A stretch of 64,000 nt of DNA from Bacteroidota bacterium. GTDB lineage: Bacteria > Bacteroidota > Ignavibacteria > Kryptoniales > JAKASW01. The translations under genes and the position numbers were made by a program. Location of the stretch: assembly GCA_021845665.1 (NCBI GenBank), contig JAJZVO010000023.1, positions 1 through 64,000 on the forward strand, written 5' to 3'. The notes beneath the pieces are model-generated. The model made no database searches, had not been told where the DNA came from, and worked only from the letters and a program-made list of their open reading frames with translations. This document shows, piece after piece, positions 17,980 to 25,951 of the stretch (the first letter of the stretch is position 1; every line of letters begins with the position of its first letter).

Positions 17980-20900
17980 TACCGATTGAAATAACCCTCA
18001 AGGGCATTTACTCTTACCAGGACGAGCAGACCATAGACTTCACCTCTCTATCTAAGAACCACCTTTTTGGCATTTTTGGTCCGGTCGGCAGCGGCAAGTC
18101 TACAATCCTGGAGGCAATGACTTTTGCCCTTTACGGTGACACAGACCGTCTCAATAGCAAGAATGACTTGCGTAATTACAACATGATGAATTTGAAATCC
18201 GATGAGCTCTCTATCGACTTCACATTCACTGCTGGTAAAGACCACGCAGACATTTACCGCTTCACGGTAAAAGCGAAACGGAATAAGAAGAATTTTGAAG
18301 ACGTGGGCAAATACGAGCGCAGGGCCTTTAAAAAGGAGGGAGACGGTTGGACTCCTATAGAGCCTGGCACAGTGGAAGAAATAGTCGGGTTAAGTTATGA
18401 CAACTTTCGAAGAACCATAATAATACCCCAGGGTAAATTTGCCGAGTTCCTGCAGCTCGGTGATTCTGACCGCAGCGAGATGCTAAAAGAGATTTTCGCC
18501 CTCGGCAGATTTGATTTGTATTCAAAAGCTGAAGTTGTGGACGGAAGGAACAACCGGGAATTAGAGGGCTTGAGGGGCCAACTCCAACAGATAGGCGACG
18601 TTACTCAGGAAAAGATCGATTCGGATAAGGAGCAGCTGACAGGTCTGAATGCAAACAGGAAGAACCTCAACGACAATCTGAGAGAAGAGGAGAAGAAGGA
18701 GAAGGCGCTTGAGGATTTGCGAAAACTCCAGGACAAGATCGTAGAGCAAACGAATACTCTTGCTGCACTCAAGAATAAAGAGCCTGAATTCATGAAAAGG
18801 GAGAAAGAGGTCGAACAATTCGAGACTTGCGAAAGAGAATTCCGTGACATCCTTGCGGGTTACGAAGATCGAAAGCGGAGGCTGGACGACCTTGATGTCC
18901 AGATAACTGCCAACAAGACTAAGGAGTCAAAGCTAACCGGCGAACTGGCAGAAGTGCAGACTCAGTTTGATGCGAACAAGGAGAAATACAATAATCGTGC
19001 GGATATTCAATCACAATGGGAGGAGCATGAATCCATGCTCGATGTTCTCCAACTTGACGGCGAGATCAAACGACTCTCAGATCAGGAGGAAAAGCTGCTC
19101 GATGAAGAAAAAGAATTCAAGGACAAATTGTCTGAACTCAAGCTCCAACTCGACAATACCGATCGTTCAATAAAGGGCTTCAAACAATCCTTGCCCGATG
19201 AAACAGCCTTGGTCGAGATGAGCAAATGGTTTACAAAAAGACAAGGGCTCGTCGAACAGATCAAAGATTACGACCATGCAGTTAGGGATGCACGAGATCG
19301 ATTGAAAGCGCTCGGAGAGCGGAAAGACGAAATCCTTACCTCGGACGATCTCTCGCAATTCATAAAACCGGGTGAGCGAAGCTGGCAGGCCGGCAAGCTG
19401 GTTGAGAAGTTGCAATCAATCAAAAAGGATTTCAAAGCGAAGGTTCGAAGCCTTGAAAAGACTGTGGGATCACTTCGGGAAACCGCAGCTCTCGAAGACT
19501 TCGCCAAAGAACTTAAGGATGGCACACCATGCCCGCTGTGCGGTTCTGAACATCACCCGAAGGTTTATCACGCAAGGGGAGTCAAATCACAAATCTTGGA
19601 GTATGAAAGGCAAGAACGAGAATTTGAGGAGCAGATCGAAGTTATTGATCAGTCATTATCCGGCCTTGGAAAGCTCGGCGGAACAATTGAAGCGGCGGAA
19701 AAGGAGTTTGCAAAGGCTGAGGACAATAAAGAATCCAAGAAAACGGCACTTGCTCAGCACGACGACACTTTCAACTGGAATGGATTTTCAATCGACGATC
19801 AAAAGAAAGTCGAGGAGGAACTCGAAAGCCTGAAGAAGCTGAAAGAAAAGATTGCCAGGGAAGAGAACGTCAAAGCCAAGCTTGAGCAGGATCGTGAACA
19901 GGCGGATGAGAACCTGAATAAAATGCATGACCAGCTGCAGGCAACCAAACAGACTCTTGCCGCAAAGAAAAGCGAGAGAACAGTCCTTCTCGGAAAAGTG
20001 AAGCATGTGAACGCCGATTCAGCGTTGCGACTAACTGCAAAGGAGATCAAGTCCACGATCGAGAGCCTCAGGAAACAATACGTGGAAATAGAACGACAGC
20101 ACACCGCTCTGGAGCGCGAGTTAAGCGAGCACACTATACAATTGAACCAGCTGAAAGGTGAAATCACGAAGGAGGCGCAATTTCTAAAGCAGACCGACAA
20201 GGAGCTCAAAGAAACCGAAAAAGAGCTGACGCATCGCCTCGAAGAGCATGGGTACAGTGCCATTACAGAAGTGAAGAAAGTCCTTTTGTCGGCAGTCGAC
20301 GTCAAAAACGAACGAAAGGCAATACAGAAGTTCCGTGAAGATCTCAAGTCTGCAAAGGAACAGCTCGATAAGCTCAATGATGAAAAAGGGGCAGGGGCAT
20401 ACGATAGGACACAACACGTCCTCGCCAAGGAGCGACTGTCGGAACTTCGCGCTACACTCGAAAGTATGGACAAAGAAATTGGAAAGCTTGAAAGCGCCAT
20501 TCATGAAAACGCCGACAAGTTGAAAAAGAAAGATAAGCTGGAAAAGGAAAAGACCAAGCTCGAAGGCAAGGCTTCCAATCTCAGGGTACTCAAGAACCTT
20601 CTTAAGGGGAAGAGTTTTGTCGGTTTTGTCTCGAGAGTTTACCTCCAAAATCTTTGTGGTGCTGCCAACGATAGGTTTGCACAGCTCACAAAGCAAAAAC
20701 TCAGACTGGAGCTCACAGGCAATAATTCATTCCAGGTAAGAGACTACCTCAACGACGGCAAAGTCAGGAATGTGAAGACGCTCTCAGGTGGCCAAACATT
20801 TCAGGCGTCGTTGTCCCTCGCACTTGCCCTCGCCGACAACATCCAGCATTTTGCCCAGTCTTCCCAGAGCTTCTTTTTCCTCGATGAAGGGTTTGGCTCG

Positions 20901-21068
20901 CTCGACAGGGACTCCCTGCAAATCGTCTTTGATGCCCTCAAGTCACTTCGCCGCGAGAATAGAATTGTCGGAGTAATTTCACATGTCGAGGACATGAATC
21001 AGGAAATAGAGAATTACGTGTCGGTTGAACTCCAGGAGACTCATGGGAGTGTAGTCACCGTCAATTAA
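17976..21068 (+). CDS. sbcC: SbcC, SMC-like ATPase subunit of SbcCD
   Basis: 1,030 residues, typical length. The N-terminal ATPase half has Walker A GPVGSGKST (about 33-41) and the Q-loop IIIPQGKFAEFL. Two long coiled-coil arms flank a zinc hook with CPLCGSEHHP (about residue 520), and the C-terminal half has the ABC signature LSGGQTF and Walker B FFFLDEGFGSLD. The architecture is complete, so the nuclease complex should be functional. It is cotranscribed with sbcD by overlap and with the small gene at 21106 by proximity. Confidence 0.95.
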   Translation: MIPIEITLKGIYSYQDEQTIDFTSLSKNHLFGIFGPVGSGKSTILEAMTFALYGDTDRLNSKNDLRNYNMMNLKSDELSIDFTFTAGKDHADIYRFTVKAKRNKKNFEDVGKYERRAFKKEGDGWTPIEPGTVEEIVGLSYDNFRRTIIIPQGKFAEFLQLGDSDRSEMLKEIFALGRFDLYSKAEVVDGRNNRELEGLRGQLQQIGDVTQEKIDSDKEQLTGLNANRKNLNDNLREEEKKEKALEDLRKLQDKIVEQTNTLAALKNKEPEFMKREKEVEQFETCEREFRDILAGYEDRKRRLDDLDVQITANKTKESKLTGELAEVQTQFDANKEKYNNRADIQSQWEEHESMLDVLQLDGEIKRLSDQEEKLLDEEKEFKDKLSELKLQLDNTDRSIKGFKQSLPDETALVEMSKWFTKRQGLVEQIKDYDHAVRDARDRLKALGERKDEILTSDDLSQFIKPGERSWQAGKLVEKLQSIKKDFKAKVRSLEKTVGSLRETAALEDFAKELKDGTPCPLCGSEHHPKVYHARGVKSQILEYERQEREFEEQIEVIDQSLSGLGKLGGTIEAAEKEFAKAEDNKESKKTALAQHDDTFNWNGFSIDDQKKVEEELESLKKLKEKIAREENVKAKLEQDREQADENLNKMHDQLQATKQTLAAKKSERTVLLGKVKHVNADSALRLTAKEIKSTIESLRKQYVEIERQHTALERELSEHTIQLNQLKGEITKEAQFLKQTDKELKETEKELTHRLEEHGYSAITEVKKVLLSAVDVKNERKAIQKFREDLKSAKEQLDKLNDEKGAGAYDRTQHVLAKERLSELRATLESMDKEIGKLESAIHENADKLKKKDKLEKEKTKLEGKASNLRVLKNLLKGKSFVGFVSRVYLQNLCGAANDRFAQLTKQKLRLELTGNNSFQVRDYLNDGKVRNVKTLSGGQTFQASLSLALALADNIQHFAQSSQSFFFLDEGFGSLDRDSLQIVFDALKSLRRENRIVGVISHVEDMNQEIENYVSVELQETHGSVVTVN

Positions 21069-21105
21069 GTGCGGTTATTAAAATGAATGCATCAACTGGT
21101 GGAAC

Positions 21106-21366
21106 ATGAACCTTGAAAACCTTCTTGTCCTATTCGGTAACGAACCAGCCAGGCAAACCTTTCTTGGCCTCTGCAAACAATACTATGCCGAACGGGTTCG
21201 ACAGGAAGCAGCCAAATCCGCTGGCATTCCCGTCCCCGACTCCCGCCGTGCTGAAATCCATACAGAAATAATGAAAATTGTTCAGAAGCTTTATCTGCAG
21301 AGGAAAGAGCCGATGCCATCGAGAACAGAGGTGGGGCTGATGATCATGAAGCACTTCAGGCAATAG
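21106..21366 (+). CDS. small helical protein downstream of sbcC
   Basis: 86 residues beginning 37 bases after sbcC. It has no recognised family. The sequence looks all-alpha with a high charge density (QYYAERVRQEAAKSAG; EIHTEIMKIVQKLYLQRKEP). Only the proximity and orientation link it to sbcDC. No signal peptide or membrane segment is seen. A hairpin follows within 10 bases. Confidence 0.5.
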   Translation: MNLENLLVLFGNEPARQTFLGLCKQYYAERVRQEAAKSAGIPVPDSRRAEIHTEIMKIVQKLYLQRKEPMPSRTEVGLMIMKHFRQ

Positions 21367-21373
21367 GCAGATG

Positions 21374-21421
21374 CCTCCGCATAGTGCCGATCCTGACCCG
21401 AATATCGGTGCGTGCGGAGCC
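21374..21421. terminator. bidirectional hairpin between convergent genes
   Basis: An imperfect inverted repeat has arms at about 21374-21391 and 21404-21421, with CTCCGCA and GCCGAT paired to ATCGGTGC and TGCGGAG. It fills the gap between the converging genes ending at 21366 and 21423. On the plus strand it is followed by a moderately T-rich stretch. Transcription termination in both directions is the likely role. Confidence 0.5.
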
Positions 21422-21422
21422 G

Positions 21423-21851
21423 CTATTTCTTCTTTAGGACCCTTTGAAGGAACGCCGCAACCCTATTCTTCTCCAGTTCCTCGCGCAGCCGGTTAAAAGG
21501 TATCATCACTGCGTTCTCCAGGATCCCAACCATATACTCAGCAGCCCTGATGTTCATGGAATGCACGACAACAGGTGTTGACTTGTTAATCGTTTCAGAC
21601 AAACGTTTCGCAACATAAATACCCGTCCCCTTTTCCACAAGCGCTTGAGATGGTACAGCCGTCAGATCATAGTCTAGGAAGATTACATCGTAATTGGCGT
21701 GATTCAGGAGCTCAACCGCTGCGAGAGGTTCTTCGACTATCTGAACCGCCTGTTCACTAAATTTGTCCGAAAGAAATTGCGACCGCAGTGCGCTATCCTC
21801 TACTACCAAAATTCTAAGTCTCTTCTTTCCCACTGTTCCGGTCTGTGCCAT
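21423..21851 (-). CDS. cyclic-phosphate-processing receiver-like (CheY-fold) protein
   Basis: About 142 residues from an ATG at 21851 (a TTG at 21863 is also in frame). The fold is CheY-like: LRILVVEDSALR gives the acidic pair and VIFLDYDLTAVP the phospho-acceptor-position Asp. Instead of the usual T/S-K pair of a response regulator it has VVVHSMNIRAAEYM. The 'HS-N' motif and 'LDxDL' resemble the receiver variant predicted to process cyclic phosphates in RNA repair or RNA-targeting conflict systems. No output domain is present. It is divergent from the CARF gene at 22012, with a perfect palindrome between them, so the two may share control. Identification is from motif resemblance only. Confidence 0.55.
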   Translation of the reverse strand: MAQTGTVGKKRLRILVVEDSALRSQFLSDKFSEQAVQIVEEPLAAVELLNHANYDVIFLDYDLTAVPSQALVEKGTGIYVAKRLSETINKSTPVVVHSMNIRAAEYMVGILENAVMIPFNRLREELEKNRVAAFLQRVLKKK

Positions 21852-21914
21852 GCCAATTCGCAATATACATCATCCACCCCGACTTTTCTCGGCGGCTTCC
21901 ATGTAAGACATGCC

Positions 21915-21928
21915 TCGTAGCGCTACGA
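21915..21928. promoter_or_regulatory. 14-bp perfect palindrome in a divergent promoter region
   Basis: TCGTAGCGCTACGA is a perfect 14-base palindrome placed between the receiver-like gene (minus) and the CARF gene (plus). Its position 64 bases from one start and 84 from the other fits a shared operator. No obvious -10/-35 pair was assigned. Confidence 0.4.
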
Positions 21929-22011
21929 AGCGGCCACTACTACAAGCGCGCCCTTTTCTTGCTTGAAGTAATAGTAAGGTGTATCTTCAAGAAAACCGCG
22001 GATCCATTTCT

Positions 22012-23487
22012 ATGAACAAGTTGGTTATATGCACAACAGGAACATCGATCGCCAACGCTTGTCTTGCGCAGCGAGAAATGTTGAGGCAGCGCAAATCGTG
22101 GGATGAGGATGCTCAGCCCCTCAAGCTTCAGATACTCGACTTCTTGAGCAAACCGGAGAACGACTTGCGTCATCAGGACTTCAGGCGCAAGGTGTGCGCT
22201 GAAATGAATTCACTCGACAGGCTGGGCATGGAACGCACCGACCGGGTGGTTCTTCTTGCGAGTGATACAGCACAGGGACGTGTATGTGCTGAGATGATTA
22301 AGAAAGTAATTCAGGAATCATATTCCATGAGCAATGCGCAGGTCGAGGTCAGAAGAGTTGAAGGCCTTCAGGTTCATAATTCGGCAATGCTCAGGGAACG
22401 GGGTCTCATGAACCTTGTCGAAATCCTCTTGGACGACTATCTCACAAAAGATGAGTTGCGATACTCTTATGATGTAATTCTGAATGCCACCGGCGGATTC
22501 AAAGGTACCGTTCCATTCCTGACAATTCTTGGGATGCTTTACGGAGCGAGGACCGTTTATACATTCGAGTTCTCCAATGAACTGATAACTCTCCCTCCCT
22601 TGCCCTTTACCTTCGATGTCGAGGTTTACAATCGGGTGCGTCCCGCTCTTAACTACATTGAAGAGGAGGTTGCCGTTCGGGAACAAGCTTTTCTGAGCAA
22701 GGTGTTGAATTATTCATCTTCTGAAAAAGATATGTTCATGGCATTTACAGAGCCATACGAGAACGGCCGCGTAACCCTTTCTCCATTGGCTTATGCGTTT
22801 TTGAAGATTGACACAAGGCAAATTGTCCTCGTCAGCGAGCAGGTGTTGGATACAGTCAGACGAAGTCAGGGGATACACAAGGTTGAGTTTGAACGTCTCC
22901 TTTCCAACGTGGGTTTACCACTCTGGCGCAGGATCCACATGGAGCGCTGGCGGTTGACAGATCTCCTTGTCATCAAACAAAAACGAACTGGCGAACGAAT
23001 TGCGGGATTTGTCAGAGCTGGAGTGTTTCATGCAGCCCTTGCTTTTGCCGAGCATGAGGATTATCAACGTGTGCTTGGTAACTATAGAATGACAGATTTC
23101 GACAATGTGAATTTTGTTCAATGGGTACCCCAAGAAGATCTTGGGATCGACGAAGACTACAGCGATGGAATTGTAGAAGAACGGGATAAGCTCATCGTTG
23201 AGAAGCGGGAACTGAAAGAGCGGGTTGAGCGACTGAACGAAGACGTCATAGGTCTTCAACTGAAGACCGAAGGACAGCGAAACGCAGAGGAGAAACTCAA
23301 AGCGTTGCTCAAGGAGAGGGATCTGGAATTGGCCAGCTTGAGCCAGCAAGTGCTCTCTCTCCAGGGCGCCAAACAGATGCTTAAACAAGAAACACTTTCA
23401 TTGAAAGATGAGCTTGGGAAAGACAAAGCCTCAGGTAAAATAGACCTTAAGCAATTGATTAGAAAACTCTTTAAAGGGCACACCTAA
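22012..23487 (+). CDS. CARF-domain CRISPR-associated protein (APE2256/Csm6-like sensor) with coiled-coil tail
   Basis: About 491 residues from the ATG at 22012; an upstream in-frame GTG at 21979 is less likely because the CARF fold begins at MNKLVICTTGTSIANA. NATGGFKGTVPFLTILGMLYG (about 160-180) is the typical nucleotide-binding loop of the APE2256-like CARF group, which binds cyclic oligoadenylates made by type III Cas10. The middle region (about 240-365) is a separate domain; no HEPN R-x4-6-H motif is apparent, and parts such as HEDYQRVLG recall RelE-fold toxins as in CARF-RelE proteins (Cami1), but this is uncertain. The last 110 residues are a coiled coil with a basic tip. It lies about 1.3 kb upstream of cmr1 in the same direction and is probably an ancillary effector of that locus. 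Confidence 0.75.
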   Translation: MNKLVICTTGTSIANACLAQREMLRQRKSWDEDAQPLKLQILDFLSKPENDLRHQDFRRKVCAEMNSLDRLGMERTDRVVLLASDTAQGRVCAEMIKKVIQESYSMSNAQVEVRRVEGLQVHNSAMLRERGLMNLVEILLDDYLTKDELRYSYDVILNATGGFKGTVPFLTILGMLYGARTVYTFEFSNELITLPPLPFTFDVEVYNRVRPALNYIEEEVAVREQAFLSKVLNYSSSEKDMFMAFTEPYENGRVTLSPLAYAFLKIDTRQIVLVSEQVLDTVRRSQGIHKVEFERLLSNVGLPLWRRIHMERWRLTDLLVIKQKRTGERIAGFVRAGVFHAALAFAEHEDYQRVLGNYRMTDFDNVNFVQWVPQEDLGIDEDYSDGIVEERDKLIVEKRELKERVERLNEDVIGLQLKTEGQRNAEEKLKALLKERDLELASLSQQVLSLQGAKQMLKQETLSLKDELGKDKASGKIDLKQLIRKLFKGHT

Positions 23488-23580
23488 AGAGAAATAAGGT
23501 GTTTCTCATCTTCATGAACAATCCAATCGCGAGGCCACCGTTGGTACCGGGATCGTGACGGTGAAATATAATATAACGGT

Positions 23581-23655
23581 TCATTTTTTAAGCTTCTTAG
23601 CAATCCGTGCAGCGGTACCAAGCACTATGGCGATAACTTCAATTATTTCCCACAT
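23581..23655 (-). CDS. tiny amphipathic peptide ORF (24 aa)
   Basis: An ATG at 23655 is preceded on the minus strand by GGAAAGAAAGGAAG, a good Shine-Dalgarno. The product is MWEIIEVIAIVLG followed by TAARIAKKLKK: a hydrophobic helix with a basic C-terminal tip, as in small membrane-active peptides. It is too short for routine gene calling. Two similar ORFs lie upstream on the same strand (23728-23817 and 24039-24116). Confidence 0.45.
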   Translation of the reverse strand: MWEIIEVIAIVLGTAARIAKKLKK

Positions 23656-23727
23656 ATAACTTCCTTTCTTTCCAGGTCGGAAAAAATTCCGACAGCTTAT
23701 TTACCTTCCCCGGCTCCATTGTGCCGG

Positions 23728-23817
23728 CTACTCACGTGTAATCGTTTCAACGATCGTGCGCGCTGCCATGACAATGACAATGGCAATTGCGATCTTTATT
23801 CCTTTCGTGATTTTCAC
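23728..23817 (-). CDS. tiny hydrophobic peptide ORF (29 aa)
   Basis: A GTG at 23817 is preceded by AAAAGGA at about 8 bases. The product begins MKITKGIKIAIAIVIVM and ends AARTIVETITRE, again a hydrophobic helix followed by a charged segment. The same frame is open upstream to an ATG at 23943, which would give a 71-residue protein. The short form is preferred because it resembles the two neighbouring tiny ORFs. Confidence 0.35.
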   Translation of the reverse strand: MKITKGIKIAIAIVIVMAARTIVETITRE

Positions 23818-24038
23818 GATTCTTGTCCTTTTAAGAATTTGAGTGCCCGTTGGATACGATTCCTCGAGCCTGGGATACTGAAAGGCCCTCTGATTCGAGT
23901 TTAGGAAAGCGCTGAACAGATAGCAGGCAATCTCCATTTTCATCCCACCTTTGTGGAACGTCATTATTGTAGGTCGATAATTGCATCCTTCTCGCACAAA
24001 GGCATTTTAAGTGATATAGTGCCTACTGTCCTGCGTGA

Positions 24039-24116
24039 TTAAAGCTTTCCGAACTGACGCGCAATCTCAGTTACTGCTGCTGCTAATGCAACTAATGCCA
24101 CCTTAGCCCAGTTCAT
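24039..24116 (-). CDS. tiny hydrophobic peptide ORF (25 aa)
   Basis: The ATG at 24116 has a near-perfect Shine-Dalgarno (AAAGGAGG) 6-8 bases upstream, the strongest in this area. The product is MNWAKVALVALAAAV followed by TEIARQFGKL. The ribosome-binding site makes translation likely. It shares layout with the ORFs at 23581 and 23728. Confidence 0.5.
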   Translation of the reverse strand: MNWAKVALVALAAAVTEIARQFGKL

Positions 24117-24187
24117 AAGATTCCTCCTTTTGTGAACTCAACTTCGTAGACCTCTTGTCCTTGCATTCATTTGACCCTTTTTCTCGT

Positions 24188-24391
24188 TCACGGTTTCCTT
24201 CTTTTCGCAACCTCCTTCCCGTCTTTGTATCCTTCCCAATAGGCGCTGCTACCGGGTCTGGAGCCACCACTCATACCGAGGGTGAGCAGCGACATTGAAG
24301 CACTGAACCTGTCATCCGGCTTTCTGCCCGAGAGAGCGTCCCGCATCCCGCGATTGTATTCACGAATCTCGTCTTTAGTCTGCTTATCCAC
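24188..24391 (-). CDS. small unrecognised protein (67 aa)
   Basis: The best start is a GTG at 24391 with AAAGGAG about 7-13 bases upstream; a TTG at 24412 would overlap that ribosome-binding site. The product is hydrophilic at both ends (EIREYNRGMRDALSG; YWEGYKDGKEVAKRRKP) with a serine/glycine-rich middle. It has repeated Y-x-x-G-x-x-D/DG patterns (YNRGMRDA, YWEGYKDG) that I cannot place in a family. It is the first gene of the minus-strand cluster of small ORFs, with the three tiny peptides downstream. Confidence 0.45.
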   Translation of the reverse strand: MDKQTKDEIREYNRGMRDALSGRKPDDRFSASMSLLTLGMSGGSRPGSSAYWEGYKDGKEVAKRRKP

Positions 24392-24799
24392 TTTTCGAAT
24401 CTCCTTTAACAATCTGACCTCACTGTTAATAGAGTCAGCCTAAGTCTCATTTTCCACCGAGCACGCCGAAGATTTTTACCAAAAGTCGATGTCTTTCGCC
24501 ACCGATTCTACGAGACATCATGTTGGCCCCCGTCACCAGGGATGTTCAGACCCCGAAACTTTTGGTCATTCATGATTTCTCTCGTTGAGACTTTTTTCGA
24601 CGCTCATTTGGAAAATCCCGACTCTCTCCACTCTATAGTTAATGATGAGCAATTGCATGGACATTAGACCGGCATCTCTGCGTCAGCAAAACGACCTGCA
24701 AATCTTGTTCACGGGAAAGTCGGACTTTTCGGTTGACAGTTTGCTAATGTTGTTCTGAGTCACTAAAATTGGTAATCAAATAGGGAGTGCATTCTGATT
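24392..24799. other. non-coding interval upstream of cmr1
   Basis: No ORF with a ribosome-binding site was found. A TTGACA at 24733-24738 is the only promoter-like element noted and lacks a convincing -10 partner. The interval separates the minus-strand small ORFs from the plus-strand cmr operon and should hold divergent promoters. Confidence 0.3.
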
Positions 24800-25951
24800 A
24801 TGGAACAGATCAAATTCGAGTGCGAGGTAGTAACCCCTATGTTCCTCGGTGGGGCTGATCAACGGGCTGAATTGCGCGCGCCTTCTATACGCGGTGCCAT
24901 GCGGTGGTGGTTCAGGGCTATGATGGGAGGTAATCTCTTCGGCCGTTCGAGGGATTTTCTCAAAGAGGTAAAAGATATTGAAGACGCGACTTTCGGGAGC
25001 ACGTCTGGTCAAGGAAGTTTCTCTTTGTCTGTCGAGCATAATGGGATCAAAGAGAAGGACTTTAGTTCACTCAACGGTTTCTTCTTGACATACTTGGGGT
25101 TTGGTTTGAAGGATAATAAGCGAAGATACATCCCGCCACTTTTTCCCTTTGATGTCGTCTTCAGATTCCATTCCTCCGATAGCCAGATCAAGAAGCTAGT
25201 CTTGGCGACCTTCTGGATGCTCTCAAATTTCGGAAATTTAGGCGCGAGAGCTACACGCGGTTTTGGATCATTCATTGTGAAAACCCCATTGGGAGACAAC
25301 CTTCCTATTGTCGAAAGTGCTGACAAACTAGAAGAGGGTCTCAGATGCGTCGCAGGGGAGAAATATTTCAATATCCCTTCCACTCCAACCGTCACCACGG
25401 TCCCGGCGTTTTCGATTGTCTATCCCGGTTTCTGGCAATGCATCGTCCCCACAAGCAGTAAATTTCAAAACAGTGACGCTGTGCTGTTAATGAACACGAT
25501 AGGTAAAGAATTCAGATTGAGCCGAGAGAATACTAGTAGTTCATTTATGAAAACCATCGGCGGAAAGACAATCAAGGGTTTTCACACAAATGACTATGCA
25601 GCAATTTCAAAATGGTCACCGCCACCTGCTGGAGCACCAGGCACCACAATCCCGAGTCAGACAGCGTTTGGGCTGCCTCATCAATTCCAGGGCTCTGGCG
25701 GTCTAAAGATCATGGTTGAAGGTGAGAATCGGTCCAGGCGCACATCACCCCTTCATATTCACGTGCACAAATTTGGCAAGACTTATTCTGTCAGCTTTCA
25801 GGTTTTCAAGTCACAATTCCTTGATTCGAATATCAAGATTCGAGACATGAACAATGCGACTCGAACTGAAATTCTGAGTGGTACACCTTCATACTCAGAC
25901 CTCGATGCCTTCATGACAAGTTTCTCGGGCAAGAAGGACATAGTCCTATGA
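24800..25951 (+). CDS. cmr1: Cmr1, type III-B RAMP subunit
   Basis: 383 residues; AGGGAG lies about 12 bases before the ATG. The N-terminal RAMP strand FECEVVTPMFLGGADQ is followed by the diagnostic LRAPSIRGAMRWWFRAMMGG (about 28-47), and LGARATRGFGSF gives the glycine-rich loop. Cmr1 caps the 3' end of the crRNA in the Cmr complex and helps engage target RNA. It is the first gene of a tight operon; its stop overlaps the cmr2 start. Confidence 0.93.
   Translation: MEQIKFECEVVTPMFLGGADQRAELRAPSIRGAMRWWFRAMMGGNLFGRSRDFLKEVKDIEDATFGSTSGQGSFSLSVEHNGIKEKDFSSLNGFFLTYLGFGLKDNKRRYIPPLFPFDVVFRFHSSDSQIKKLVLATFWMLSNFGNLGARATRGFGSFIVKTPLGDNLPIVESADKLEEGLRCVAGEKYFNIPSTPTVTTVPAFSIVYPGFWQCIVPTSSKFQNSDAVLLMNTIGKEFRLSRENTSSSFMKTIGGKTIKGFHTNDYAAISKWSPPPAGAPGTTIPSQTAFGLPHQFQGSGGLKIMVEGENRSRRTSPLHIHVHKFGKTYSVSFQVFKSQFLDSNIKIRDMNNATRTEILSGTPSYSDLDAFMTSFSGKKDIVL

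Noticed and set aside
19799-20500. 233-codon minus-strand ORF inside sbcC
   Set aside because: It is a serine/leucine/arginine-rich shadow of the coiled-coil region of sbcC.
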